Assembly: GCA_965661115.1 (NCBI GenBank)
Contig: CBFICO010000072.1
Coordinates: 1 to 12,021 of the forward strand
DNA: 12,021 bases
Reading direction: 5' to 3'
From: UBA6770 sp965661115
GTDB lineage: Bacteria > Bacteroidota > Bacteroidia > Flavobacteriales_G > Salibacteraceae
Below, one piece after another: positions 1 through 5,199 of this stretch (position 1 is the first letter of the stretch; each line of letters starts with the position of its first letter). Made by a program: the position numbers and the translations under genes. The notes below the pieces were generated by a model, which was not told where the DNA came from, searched no databases, and was given only the letters and a program-made list of their open reading frames with translations.

Positions 1-149
1 ACAGGGTTTTCACTTTCAATTTTAACTTGTGGATAGTCTAATTGTACAAGAGCAGATTCTACGCCTTCCATACTTGAAATGGTATCTTGCACTTTAGCGA
101 CACATCCTTGACATGTCATTCCAATTATCTCATATTCTTTTGTAATCAT
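1..149 (-). CDS. Heavy-metal-associated (HMA) domain protein, 5' end only; probable copper P-type ATPase
   Basis: Only the first 49 codons are in the window; the gene runs off the left edge. The N-terminus reads MITKEYEIIGMTCQGC, with the GMTCxxC copper/heavy-metal loop (Cys13, Cys16) of an HMA ferredoxin-like fold, followed by a region that fits the rest of the domain. In the family the two cysteines bind Cu(I) or a similar soft metal. In Bacteroidota an HMA start right after an AraC-type metal regulator usually belongs to a copper-exporting P1B-ATPase of the inner membrane. A stand-alone CopZ-like chaperone is equally compatible with what can be seen. The ATG lies 67 nt after the stop of the regulator gene, and a near-consensus -7 box (CACCTTTG) ends 4 nt before it, so it may have its own promoter besides any read-through. 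Domain identity is secure; full-length identity is inferred. Confidence 0.8.
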   Translation of the reverse strand, partial: MITKEYEIIGMTCQGCVAKVQDTISSMEGVESALVQLDYPQVKIESENP

Positions 150-153
150 GGGA

Positions 154-161
154 CAAAGGTG
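154..161 (-). promoter_or_regulatory. Possible -7 promoter box for the HMA gene
   Basis: On the minus strand the sequence is CACCTTTG, one mismatch from the Bacteroidota -7 consensus TAnnTTTG, ending 4 nt before the ATG at 149. A TTG that could serve as the -33 box lies at 189-187, 25 nt away, slightly longer than the usual spacing. Transcription from here would give an essentially leaderless mRNA. Confidence 0.35.
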
Positions 162-182
162 AATGGTGTCGTTTAGATGAGA

Positions 183-211
183 ATTACAATATTCCGTTAT
201 TAACTTGTAAT
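183..211. repeat. Inverted repeat between the AraC-type regulator and the HMA gene
   Basis: ATTACAA (183-189) and TTGTAAT (205-211) form a perfect 7-bp inverted repeat with a 15-nt spacer, just after the regulator stop codon. No T-run follows it, so it is a poor intrinsic terminator. It covers the only candidate -33 TTG of the HMA gene, so an operator role is possible. Confidence 0.35.
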
Positions 212-216
212 ATTAT

Positions 217-744
217 TCACAGCGTATCTAAAGACCTTTTGTTGCAATTAGCCATTTTTTTAAACTGATTTGACAGATAAGCTGCACTACTATATCCTTC
301 TTTGTTGGCTATTTCTGAATTGGTTAGGTTGGTGTAACACAACAATTCTTTCACCTTCTCAATACGCAATAGAATCAAATACCTTTCTATTGTAGTTCCT
401 GTAATCGATGAAAACTGTTTTGAAAGGACTCCGTATGACTTGTATAGCTTATCCTCTAGCAGTTGTGAAGGATTTTTTTGAAAATTCAAACCACCTTCTT
501 TCACCATTTCAATGAGGTGAGTTTTTATTTGATTAATCAGTTGATCCGATTCATCCGAAACAAGCTCAAATCCTAATTCTCTGATAGACTTATTTAATGA
601 TTCAAGATCGTTGTTAGATAATTCACTTTTTAATTCAACACGACCAAGCGCTACTTCATGATAATCTATCTTTTGTGTGTTTAGAATTGCCTCAATTGCC
701 AAAATACATCTTGGACAAACCATATTTTTAATATGCAAAATCAT
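217..744 (-). CDS. Copper-responsive AraC-type regulator with N-terminal HMA-like domain, shortened C-terminus
   Basis: This is a 175-residue protein. Residues 1-62 resemble a degenerate heavy-metal-associated domain with a CPRC pair (Cys10, Cys13) after KNMV. Residues about 95-164 form an AraC-type double helix-turn-helix; GTTIERYL and the IEKVKELL segment belong to it, and YSSAAYLSNQFKK is the second recognition helix. Such proteins commonly precede copper P-type ATPase genes in Bacteroidota, and this one is followed in the same direction by an HMA gene, so it probably senses a metal and controls that gene (inference). The normal family tail after FKK, with a TGLTPSxFK-like segment, is absent: the protein goes straight to MANCNKRSLDTL, whose end resembles the usual family end. 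This looks like an in-frame loss of about 13 residues. A TACATTTG -7 box ends 5 nt before the ATG. Confidence 0.85.
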   Translation of the reverse strand: MILHIKNMVCPRCILAIEAILNTQKIDYHEVALGRVELKSELSNNDLESLNKSIRELGFELVSDESDQLINQIKTHLIEMVKEGGLNFQKNPSQLLEDKLYKSYGVLSKQFSSITGTTIERYLILLRIEKVKELLCYTNLTNSEIANKEGYSSAAYLSNQFKKMANCNKRSLDTL

Positions 745-749
745 TTATC

Positions 750-757
750 CAAATGTA
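750..757 (-). promoter_or_regulatory. -7 promoter box (TACATTTG) of the AraC-type regulator gene
   Basis: This is an exact match to TAnnTTTG on the minus strand, ending 5 nt before the ATG at 744. No TTG is found at the expected -33 distance, so the upstream half is weak or absent. The position implies a leaderless or nearly leaderless transcript. Confidence 0.45.
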
Positions 758-880
758 CTCCATACACAACTCCCTTCACTGCATTTCGGTCGTTAAGTAT
801 TCCGTACCTAAGAATGAAGAGAGAGAATTTTAATTGAAAAACCTGGATAGATTTAATGGAACCTAGAATCACTCCATTTC

Positions 881-894
881 CGGCCAGAAGGCCG
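881..894. repeat. GC-rich hairpin
   Basis: CGGCC (881-885), loop AGAA, GGCCG (890-894) is a perfect 5-bp GC stem with a tetraloop, extended outward by CCA (873-875) facing TGG (898-900) with mismatches between. It stands out in otherwise AT-rich sequence. No T-run follows on either strand. Confidence 0.45.
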
Positions 895-949
895 AACTGG
901 AATGAAGCGAAGCTACATTAACATAATGCTCGTCCATTATAAGACACTT

Positions 950-970
950 TAATATGCTGGGAGCATATTA
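950..970. repeat. Perfect 9-bp inverted repeat, 3-nt loop
   Basis: TAATATGCT (950-958), loop GGG, AGCATATTA (962-970). This compact near-palindrome could be a regulator-binding site or an RNA hairpin. It is about 200 nt from the regulator start, too far for a classic repressor site on the identified -7 box. Confidence 0.5.
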
Positions 971-1177
971 ACAGAAATACAGTTATTAGATGCAAAGAGT
1001 CTTCTTTGCTATCAATTGGCAAGAAAAAGTTTAGCTCTTCTTATCTGCTTACTAGCGACATTCCCTTTTGCTTTACCCATTTTCTTTAGCGATGGCTCCA
1101 CAGGTTTAACTTAATAAAAAGGAAAATGGGGGTTTAAGCATCTTACGACTTAACCAACTTACATCCTAAAAGGGTGT

Positions 1178-1206
1178 TTTATTAAACCTTTAGTTTGTTT
1201 AATAAA
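1178..1206 (-). terminator. AT-rich hairpin downstream of the cold-shock-domain gene, possible terminator
   Basis: TTTATTAAAC (1178-1187) and GTTTAATAAA (1197-1206) form a perfect 10-bp stem with a 9-nt loop, beginning about 20 nt after the stop codon at 1227-1229. A second stem, GATTTAAAA (1212-1220) with TTTTAAATC (1225-1233), overlaps the stop codon itself. Neither is GC-rich and neither has a clean trailing T-run on the minus strand, so the terminator function is tentative; the inverted repeats themselves are clear. Confidence 0.35.
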
Positions 1207-1226
1207 GTATTGATTTAAAAGGGTTT

Positions 1227-1682
1227 TTAAATCTTGGTCACCTCAATGGCGCTCAACCCTCTAGGGCCTTTTTCAAGGTCGAATTCTACTTTATCGCCTT
1301 CTTTGATTTCGTCTCCAATAACGTTGCTAAAGTGCACGAAGTACTTGTTTCTTCCGTCGCTATCAGCAATAAAACCAAAGCCCTTATCCGGATTGGTAAA
1401 ATCTACCCTACCGGTTTTTTTGGCATCTGGATCTGGTTTTTCTTTTTTCGGAACGCCCAAAACGATGTCTTCTGCGCTAATCTCTTCTTTGGTATGTAAA
1501 GGTGCATTCGGATCGGTAATAGGTCTTCCAAATTCGTCAACGGGCATAATCATGGCATCTAAACCCTCCCCTTTTAGGCTGTTCTCTAATCGCTCTTGTT
1601 TGCGTTTAGCCTTTTCCTCTCTCTTTTGTTGCTTTTTCTTTTCTCTTTCTTTTTTACCAAAGGTCTGTTGAGATCTTCCCAT
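1227..1682 (-). CDS. Cold-shock-domain protein with basic N-terminal extension
   Basis: This is a 151-residue cytoplasmic nucleic-acid-binding protein. The C-terminal 62 residues are a cold-shock (CSD/OB-fold) domain: TGRVDFTNPDKGFGFI with the RNP1 motif KGFGFI (residues 100-105), the RNP2 motif YFVHFS (114-119), then the GDKVEFDLEKGPRGLSAIEV ending typical of CspA-like proteins. Plain CspA proteins are about 65-70 residues; here residues 5-35 are a highly charged Lys/Glu/Arg/Gln segment, probably a helix, followed by a linker rich in Pro and acidic residues (45-88). Similar long versions are common in Bacteroidota. The family binds single-stranded RNA or DNA and acts as an RNA chaperone; the target here is unknown. 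The ATG is preceded by no clear Shine-Dalgarno sequence, as is usual in this phylum. Confidence 0.9.
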   Translation of the reverse strand: MGRSQQTFGKKEREKKKQQKREEKAKRKQERLENSLKGEGLDAMIMPVDEFGRPITDPNAPLHTKEEISAEDIVLGVPKKEKPDPDAKKTGRVDFTNPDKGFGFIADSDGRNKYFVHFSNVIGDEIKEGDKVEFDLEKGPRGLSAIEVTKI

Positions 1683-1772
1683 GTAGTGTTTTACTGTTTA
1701 TTAATGTGAATAATGTTCTGTGTAGCAGTACCAAGAATTACGGGATTCGAAAGGGTTGGTTGATATTGAATC

Positions 1773-1889
1773 AGAATAATATGATGGCTTAAAGCTTCTT
1801 CTTAATCCGTCATTCCCGTGGAGACGGGAATCTCAATTCAATTTAGGATTCCCTTTTTCACGGAAAGGACGACTAACTCATATTATTCT
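1773..1889. repeat. Nested palindromic element, MITE/REP-like
   Basis: The outer arms AGAATAATATGA (1773-1784) and TCATATTATTCT (1878-1889) are a perfect 12-bp inverted repeat. Inside lies a second, imperfect pair, CGTCATTCCCG (1808-1818) facing CGGAAAGGACG (1861-1871), matching at 9 of 11 positions. Within the left inner arm a perfect hairpin ATTCCCGT/ACGGGAAT occupies 1812-1831 with loop GGAG. The inner unit resembles the widespread REP-type consensus built on GTCATTCCCG and CGGGAATGAC. No target-site duplication was evident. The element could be a non-autonomous mobile element or a REP remnant. Confidence 0.5.
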
Positions 1890-1948
1890 ACTGAATTTCA
1901 TGGTTTGATGAGGTTCAATAGAATCCTTACTATAGTAATAATACGATG

Positions 1949-1956
1949 CAAAGGTA
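1949..1956 (-). promoter_or_regulatory. Possible -7 box (TACCTTTG) upstream of the cold-shock gene
   Basis: An exact TAnnTTTG match lies on the minus strand, followed after 10 nt by the perfect palindrome TTACTATAGTAA (1927-1938). It points to the cold-shock gene about 265 nt away. If used, the mRNA would have a long 5' leader carrying the REP/MITE palindrome. No TTG is seen at the -33 position, so this is tentative. Confidence 0.3.
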
Positions 1957-2082
1957 AGGAAGCTGCACGAGCTAAAGGGCGAATTCTTCACTTTGTTAAA
2001 AATATAATCCAAAATCCCCAAAATAATTTCCTGTTCAATTTAGTATTGAAATAGAATTCTCATAGTATTCAAGGAAAACACC

Positions 2083-2094
2083 CCACTAATGTGG
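2083..2094 (-). terminator. Small hairpin at the end of the sulfur-transporter operon
   Basis: CCAC (2083-2086) and GTGG (2091-2094) form a 4-bp stem spanning the stop codon of the second gene; on the minus strand it is followed by GGTGTTTTCC. Short and weak; listed as the only terminator-like structure here. Confidence 0.2.
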
Positions 2095-2499
2095 CAACCT
2101 CTCTCTAATCAATCCATAAACAAAGGTGCCAACTACGGCAAAAACTAACAACACAACAATGCTTGGAAGACCTGTTCCGAGTAAAATGTACATAGGTCCT
2201 GGGCAAGCACCAGACAATCCCCAGCCCAAACCAAAGAAGCCACCTCCAATAAGATAACGCGCTATGGTTTTGTTTTTAGCATCAATGCTAATTGGGTTTC
2301 CATAACCATCTTTCATATAGGTACGTTTAATCAAAAACACCTCTACCATACCAATTAGCACTGCAGACCCAATTATTCCGTACATGTGGAAAGATTCGAA
2401 ACGGAACATTTCATATATCCTATACCACGATATTATTTGTGCTTTATAGAGCGTAATTCCAAACAGCAAGCCAATTCCAAATAGTCTTACAAATTTCAT
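2086..2499 (-). CDS. YeeE/YedE-type sulfur transporter, small C-terminal-half subunit (DUF6691-like)
   Basis: This is a 137-residue inner-membrane protein with about four hydrophobic segments (around 3-20, 40-57, 83-108 and 110-130). Its signature is GGGFFGLGWGLSGACPGP (85-102), with Cys99 in the SGACPGP loop that is conserved in YeeE/YedE proteins. Full-length YeeE carries thiosulfate through the membrane using conserved cysteines; in Bacteroidota the protein is usually split in two, and this is the second piece. Its ATG starts only 3 nt after the stop of the first half, so the two are translated from one mRNA and very likely assemble together. The substrate here (thiosulfate or another small sulfur species) is inferred from the family, not shown. 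Confidence 0.85.
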   Translation of the reverse strand: MKFVRLFGIGLLFGITLYKAQIISWYRIYEMFRFESFHMYGIIGSAVLIGMVEVFLIKRTYMKDGYGNPISIDAKNKTIARYLIGGGFFGLGWGLSGACPGPMYILLGTGLPSIVVLLVFAVVGTFVYGLIRERLPH

Positions 2500-2502
2500 C
2501 TC

Positions 2503-3069
2503 TTAGGATTGAAAAATTAAAGGAAGCATTAGGTGTACCATTAATAATCCACCAATAAAAAAACCAATCACTGCCACTAGTGAAGGCCATTGTAAATTAC
2601 TCAAGCCACTTATAGCATGTCCTGATGTACAACCACCTGCGTATCGGGTTCCAAATCCAACTAAAAACCCAGCCAAGGCTATCAGCGAAAAACCTTTCAA
2701 GGTAAACAGGCGTTCGGTTGAAAATAACTCTTTGGGTAAATATTGCGAACCAGGGTTCTCAAAGCCTAATCCATTCAGGGATTCAACTGTAGAGGGGTTT
2801 AAATCAATAAAAGTATCTGGCGTTAGAAAATTATGGCTGATTGCTCCGCCTACTATAGCACCTGCAACAACAATTAAGTTCCATGTTTGAGATTTCCAAT
2901 CAAAACGAAAAAACTCAGCTACAGAACCCGCACCTCCCATAGAACAAAGAGTCCGCAAGTTGCTTGACATTCCAAATTTTCTCCCTTCGTATAGCAGAAG
3001 AAACATAACTAATGCAATCATAGGTCCACCCACATACCAAGGCCATGGTTCTTGAATAAGTTCTATCAT
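2503..3069 (-). CDS. YeeE/YedE-type sulfur transporter, N-terminal-half subunit
   Basis: This 188-residue membrane protein has hydrophobic segments around 14-27, 63-79, 123-141 and 161-183. The motif TRYAGGCTSGHAISG (141-155) with Cys147 is the characteristic YeeE/YedE pore motif; the C-terminal half GFFIGG also fits. A 40-residue non-membrane stretch (81-120) separates the second and third segments. It is the first gene of a two-gene minus-strand operon with the small partner 3 nt downstream; combined length (325 residues) is close to one fused YeeE. No rhodanese, sulfurtransferase or sulfur-oxidation gene is in the window, so the physiological role (sulfur uptake for assimilation or persulfide handling) cannot be decided. 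The start codon is the only ATG fitting the first membrane segment; no clear TAnnTTTG box precedes it. Confidence 0.88.
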   Translation of the reverse strand: MIELIQEPWPWYVGGPMIALVMFLLLYEGRKFGMSSNLRTLCSMGGAGSVAEFFRFDWKSQTWNLIVVAGAIVGGAISHNFLTPDTFIDLNPSTVESLNGLGFENPGSQYLPKELFSTERLFTLKGFSLIALAGFLVGFGTRYAGGCTSGHAISGLSNLQWPSLVAVIGFFIGGLLMVHLMLPLIFQS

Positions 3070-3189
3070 TTTAAAATCTGTTGCTTTGTTTTTTTTTGTG
3101 TCGCTTCTAAAAAGTTGCGAAGTAAGTGCTTTGAAAAGCTGGCTTATGTAACATTAGTCACAAAACAACACTTGCTAACATTTATTACC

Positions 3190-3211
3190 GCTAAATATAG
3201 TGCCATTTAGC
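3190..3211. repeat. Inverted repeat in the divergent promoter region
   Basis: GCTAAAT (3190-3196), 8-nt spacer, ATTTAGC (3205-3211): a perfect 7-bp inverted repeat in the 217-nt gap between the divergent sulfur-transporter operon and the secreted-protein gene. Candidate operator; function unknown. Confidence 0.35.
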
Positions 3212-3286
3212 AGCGACATAAACCTTTGGTAAAATGAGCTTTTGATATGAGTTATGAGGTACGTTCTTTGCTGAACGCAATTACAT

Positions 3287-5116
3287 ATGAAAAAGCTATT
3301 ATTCTGTTTAAGTGTACTGAGCACTTCCCTCCTTTCTCCAGCACAAACTCCAGTTTGCACTGCTAATGGCTATCATTTAATGGACGAAGACGGAGATTTT
3401 CTCACCAAAACTGCATACACTTACATTGATAAAACTAATCCTCGGGTTTTCTTAGCATATAAATCAGGCACGTATTACTACTTAAACAGCAATGGAAAAT
3501 CGTTGTACCCATATGGGTTTAGTTTAGCCTACCCGTTCAAGGGTAATTTTGCATTAGCCTACAAAAACGGTCAGTACTTCCACATTACTCCTACCGGATT
3601 GTATTTAGACTCTTTAGATTGGCCTAAAGCGCCTGAAGTTTATAATACTCACCTGCTTATATCTAGAGACCAAAAAAAAGTAATTCACCATTCTGGAAAA
3701 GTGGTTCATACTTATGCTGATTATTTGGTATTTGGAGAAAACTCAGGTATTGTGTTGTGGGACACCGCAAAAAAAACTGCACAGCAGTTCTTTAATTACT
3801 CAGGGCTTCCCGAATTAAACAAAGGCAAATCCTTTAGGAATGTGGTAAAGGTTGATAATACTCAGCAGGGTTACGTTGTAGTTGTTCAAGAAAAGAAAGG
3901 CGAAGAAGTGTTTTGTGTGCTGAATAACAGAGGTGACGTTATTATAGAAAATGAACCTGCAATTCGTTATTACAAAACACTTAGGGTTGTTAGAGATAAA
4001 TACGTATTTACCGCAGAAGATGGAACTACTGCTCGTATCGCAACTCCGTGGGATTTTACACATTGGTATCCTTTAAAGTACTTAAAGAGCAAATATTACA
4101 ACTACAACAATAGCGCACTGGCCATGTCAAGCCGAAAAGAGCTCTCCCCTTTTGGTTTATTGCTAGGGTCTGAAAAATGGGCACTTAAGAGTAACGGAAC
4201 AGTGAGTGGTAATTACCTGTTCGATCAAGTACTTCCTGCAAAACCCAGAACGCGTAATTACCCAGTAAAAATGGGTATGCAATGGCATTTTTATAATTCT
4301 AGAACCGAGAGTGTTGATTCGTTGCCTTTTAAGGAAATTCATCCAATGGGTTTATATAACGATATGATGTTTGTTTCGGATACAGCTGGAGTTCACCCAA
4401 ATAAAAAATGGGCACTTTACAATGTAAAAACCAAACAACTTACGGTTGAGATGTACACGCTTATTCCTCCCCGCACAAGACACATAAAACTATTAACAGA
4501 CAGAGTTTATAACCCTTGGTTTAACGATATCTTGGAAGTTAACCTAGGTAAAAGAAAGGTGTATTTCAATGAATATGGTGAAGAGATTTTCAAAGAACCT
4601 GAAAATGCACCTAGCTATGAAATGTTGAACTTTTATGAATATGAATTACTTGTAACGCGAAAAAATATGAAACCCATACCCAAAGGGAATAAATTCAGTA
4701 AAAAACAACTCGAATTAAAGTTATCAGCAAATAATGGATTGGCACTGCAAATGGCCAACAACACCAAAGCAGATATTCCAATAACATGGCAGGATGGCAT
4801 TTTTCAATTGTCGCTTCAATACGAGCGCACACCCGGGAAATGGGAAACCATTTGCGGCCCGCCTAATACAGATTGCGGTAACTCTTATGTTCCTGGAAAG
4901 TTCCCTGCACAACAACTAGTTGAAGAGCGAATTCCAATGCCTCAAGGTAGTTCTCGTGTAAAGTTACGAATGGTTTTGACAGATGTAAATGGTATTGATA
5001 GGGTGTTTTCAAACTCAATTTGGTACAGTTTACCTTTTGCTTTTCTTACGGGTTACTTTCCGCCATATGGTGCACAACAACGGTTTATGATTGATTTTTA
5101 CCGACGTAATAAATAA
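3287..5116 (+). CDS. Secreted or periplasmic protein of unknown function with WG-like repeats
   Basis: This 609-residue protein starts with a clear signal peptide, MKKLLFCLSVLSTSLLSPAQ, probably cleaved after residue 20. Residues about 25-450 are rich in aromatic beta-strand patterns of the type YYYLNSNGKSLYPYG, ALAYKNGQYFHITPTG, KWALKSNG and KKWALYNV, which recall divergent WG repeats (a beta-propeller-like extracytoplasmic fold). Residues about 475-595 look like a beta-sandwich with two close cysteines in CGPPNTDCGNSY (near residue 522), ending with an aromatic SIWYSLP strand. There is no T9SS sorting domain, catalytic motif or lipobox. I do not recognise the family. Upstream, a weak -33/-7 pair (TTG at 3242-3244, GTTCTTTG at 3263-3270) could be the promoter. 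It is followed in the same direction by an alpha/beta hydrolase, 83 nt away with its own promoter. Confidence 0.85.
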   Translation: MKKLLFCLSVLSTSLLSPAQTPVCTANGYHLMDEDGDFLTKTAYTYIDKTNPRVFLAYKSGTYYYLNSNGKSLYPYGFSLAYPFKGNFALAYKNGQYFHITPTGLYLDSLDWPKAPEVYNTHLLISRDQKKVIHHSGKVVHTYADYLVFGENSGIVLWDTAKKTAQQFFNYSGLPELNKGKSFRNVVKVDNTQQGYVVVVQEKKGEEVFCVLNNRGDVIIENEPAIRYYKTLRVVRDKYVFTAEDGTTARIATPWDFTHWYPLKYLKSKYYNYNNSALAMSSRKELSPFGLLLGSEKWALKSNGTVSGNYLFDQVLPAKPRTRNYPVKMGMQWHFYNSRTESVDSLPFKEIHPMGLYNDMMFVSDTAGVHPNKKWALYNVKTKQLTVEMYTLIPPRTRHIKLLTDRVYNPWFNDILEVNLGKRKVYFNEYGEEIFKEPENAPSYEMLNFYEYELLVTRKNMKPIPKGNKFSKKQLELKLSANNGLALQMANNTKADIPITWQDGIFQLSLQYERTPGKWETICGPPNTDCGNSYVPGKFPAQQLVEERIPMPQGSSRVKLRMVLTDVNGIDRVFSNSIWYSLPFAFLTGYFPPYGAQQRFMIDFYRRNK

Positions 5117-5137
5117 GTGCCTTAAGTTTTTGTTTTA

Positions 5138-5160
5138 ATAACGATTCATTAATTCGTTAT
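5138..5160. repeat. Inverted repeat upstream of the hydrolase promoter
   Basis: ATAACGA (5138-5144), 9-nt spacer, TCGTTAT (5154-5160), a perfect 7-bp inverted repeat between two plus-strand genes. It ends 24 nt before the hydrolase -7 box, about where a -33 box or an operator would be. It lacks a following T-run, so it is a poor terminator. Confidence 0.35.
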
Positions 5161-5184
5161 AAATACCTCCTTGAATTGCTAAAA

Positions 5185-5192
5185 TAACTTTG
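5185..5192 (+). promoter_or_regulatory. -7 promoter box (TAACTTTG) of the alpha/beta hydrolase gene
   Basis: Exact match to TAnnTTTG, followed by CA and ending 7 nt before the ATG at 5200. No convincing TTG is found 17-23 nt upstream. Start of transcription would fall within a few bases of the ATG. Confidence 0.5.
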
Positions 5193-5199
5193 CACAATT

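Larger units (their letters stand above)
745..1226. other. Gene-free, hairpin-rich intergenic region
   Basis: There is no credible coding frame in these 482 bases, and I see no tRNA or rRNA. Several short perfect inverted repeats are present: ATAATG/CATTAT near 920-940, CGGCC/GGCCG at 881-894, a 9-bp stem at 950-970, GCAAAGA/TCTTTGC at 992-1009, and CCCATTTTC (1076-1084) facing GAAAATGGG (1122-1130). The region separates two minus-strand genes, so it holds the regulator promoter on its left end and probably the cold-shock gene terminator on its right end. A structured RNA is possible but not shown. Confidence 0.5.
1683..2085. other. Gene-free region holding a REP/MITE-like palindrome and a promoter-like box
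   Basis: These 403 bases lie between two minus-strand genes. A plus-strand reading frame at 1818-2054 starts inside the palindromic element and does not look like a protein. The region contains the nested palindrome at 1773-1889, the 12-bp palindrome TTACTATAGTAA at 1927-1938, and a minus-strand TACCTTTG box at 1949-1956. The rest (about 1957-2075) shows nothing I can identify. Confidence 0.5.

Noticed and set aside
217..258. Frameshift as explanation for the short regulator tail
   Set aside because: Both other frames run into stop codons within a few codons and show no trace of the missing family segment, so an in-frame loss or natural variant fits better.
1234..1671. Long plus-strand frame opposite the cold-shock-domain gene
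   Set aside because: Exact antisense shadow of a gene with clear RNP1 and RNP2 motifs.
1818..2054. Plus-strand 78-codon open frame in the spacer between the cold-shock gene and the sulfur-transporter operon
   Set aside because: It begins inside the REP-type hairpin and its composition does not look like a protein; no promoter or conserved pattern supports it.
3175..3360. Minus-strand 61-codon frame across the start of the secreted-protein gene
   Set aside because: It lies opposite a clear signal peptide and has no independent support.
3815..4063. Minus-strand 82-codon frame inside the secreted-protein gene
   Set aside because: Antisense shadow within a continuous 609-residue reading frame.
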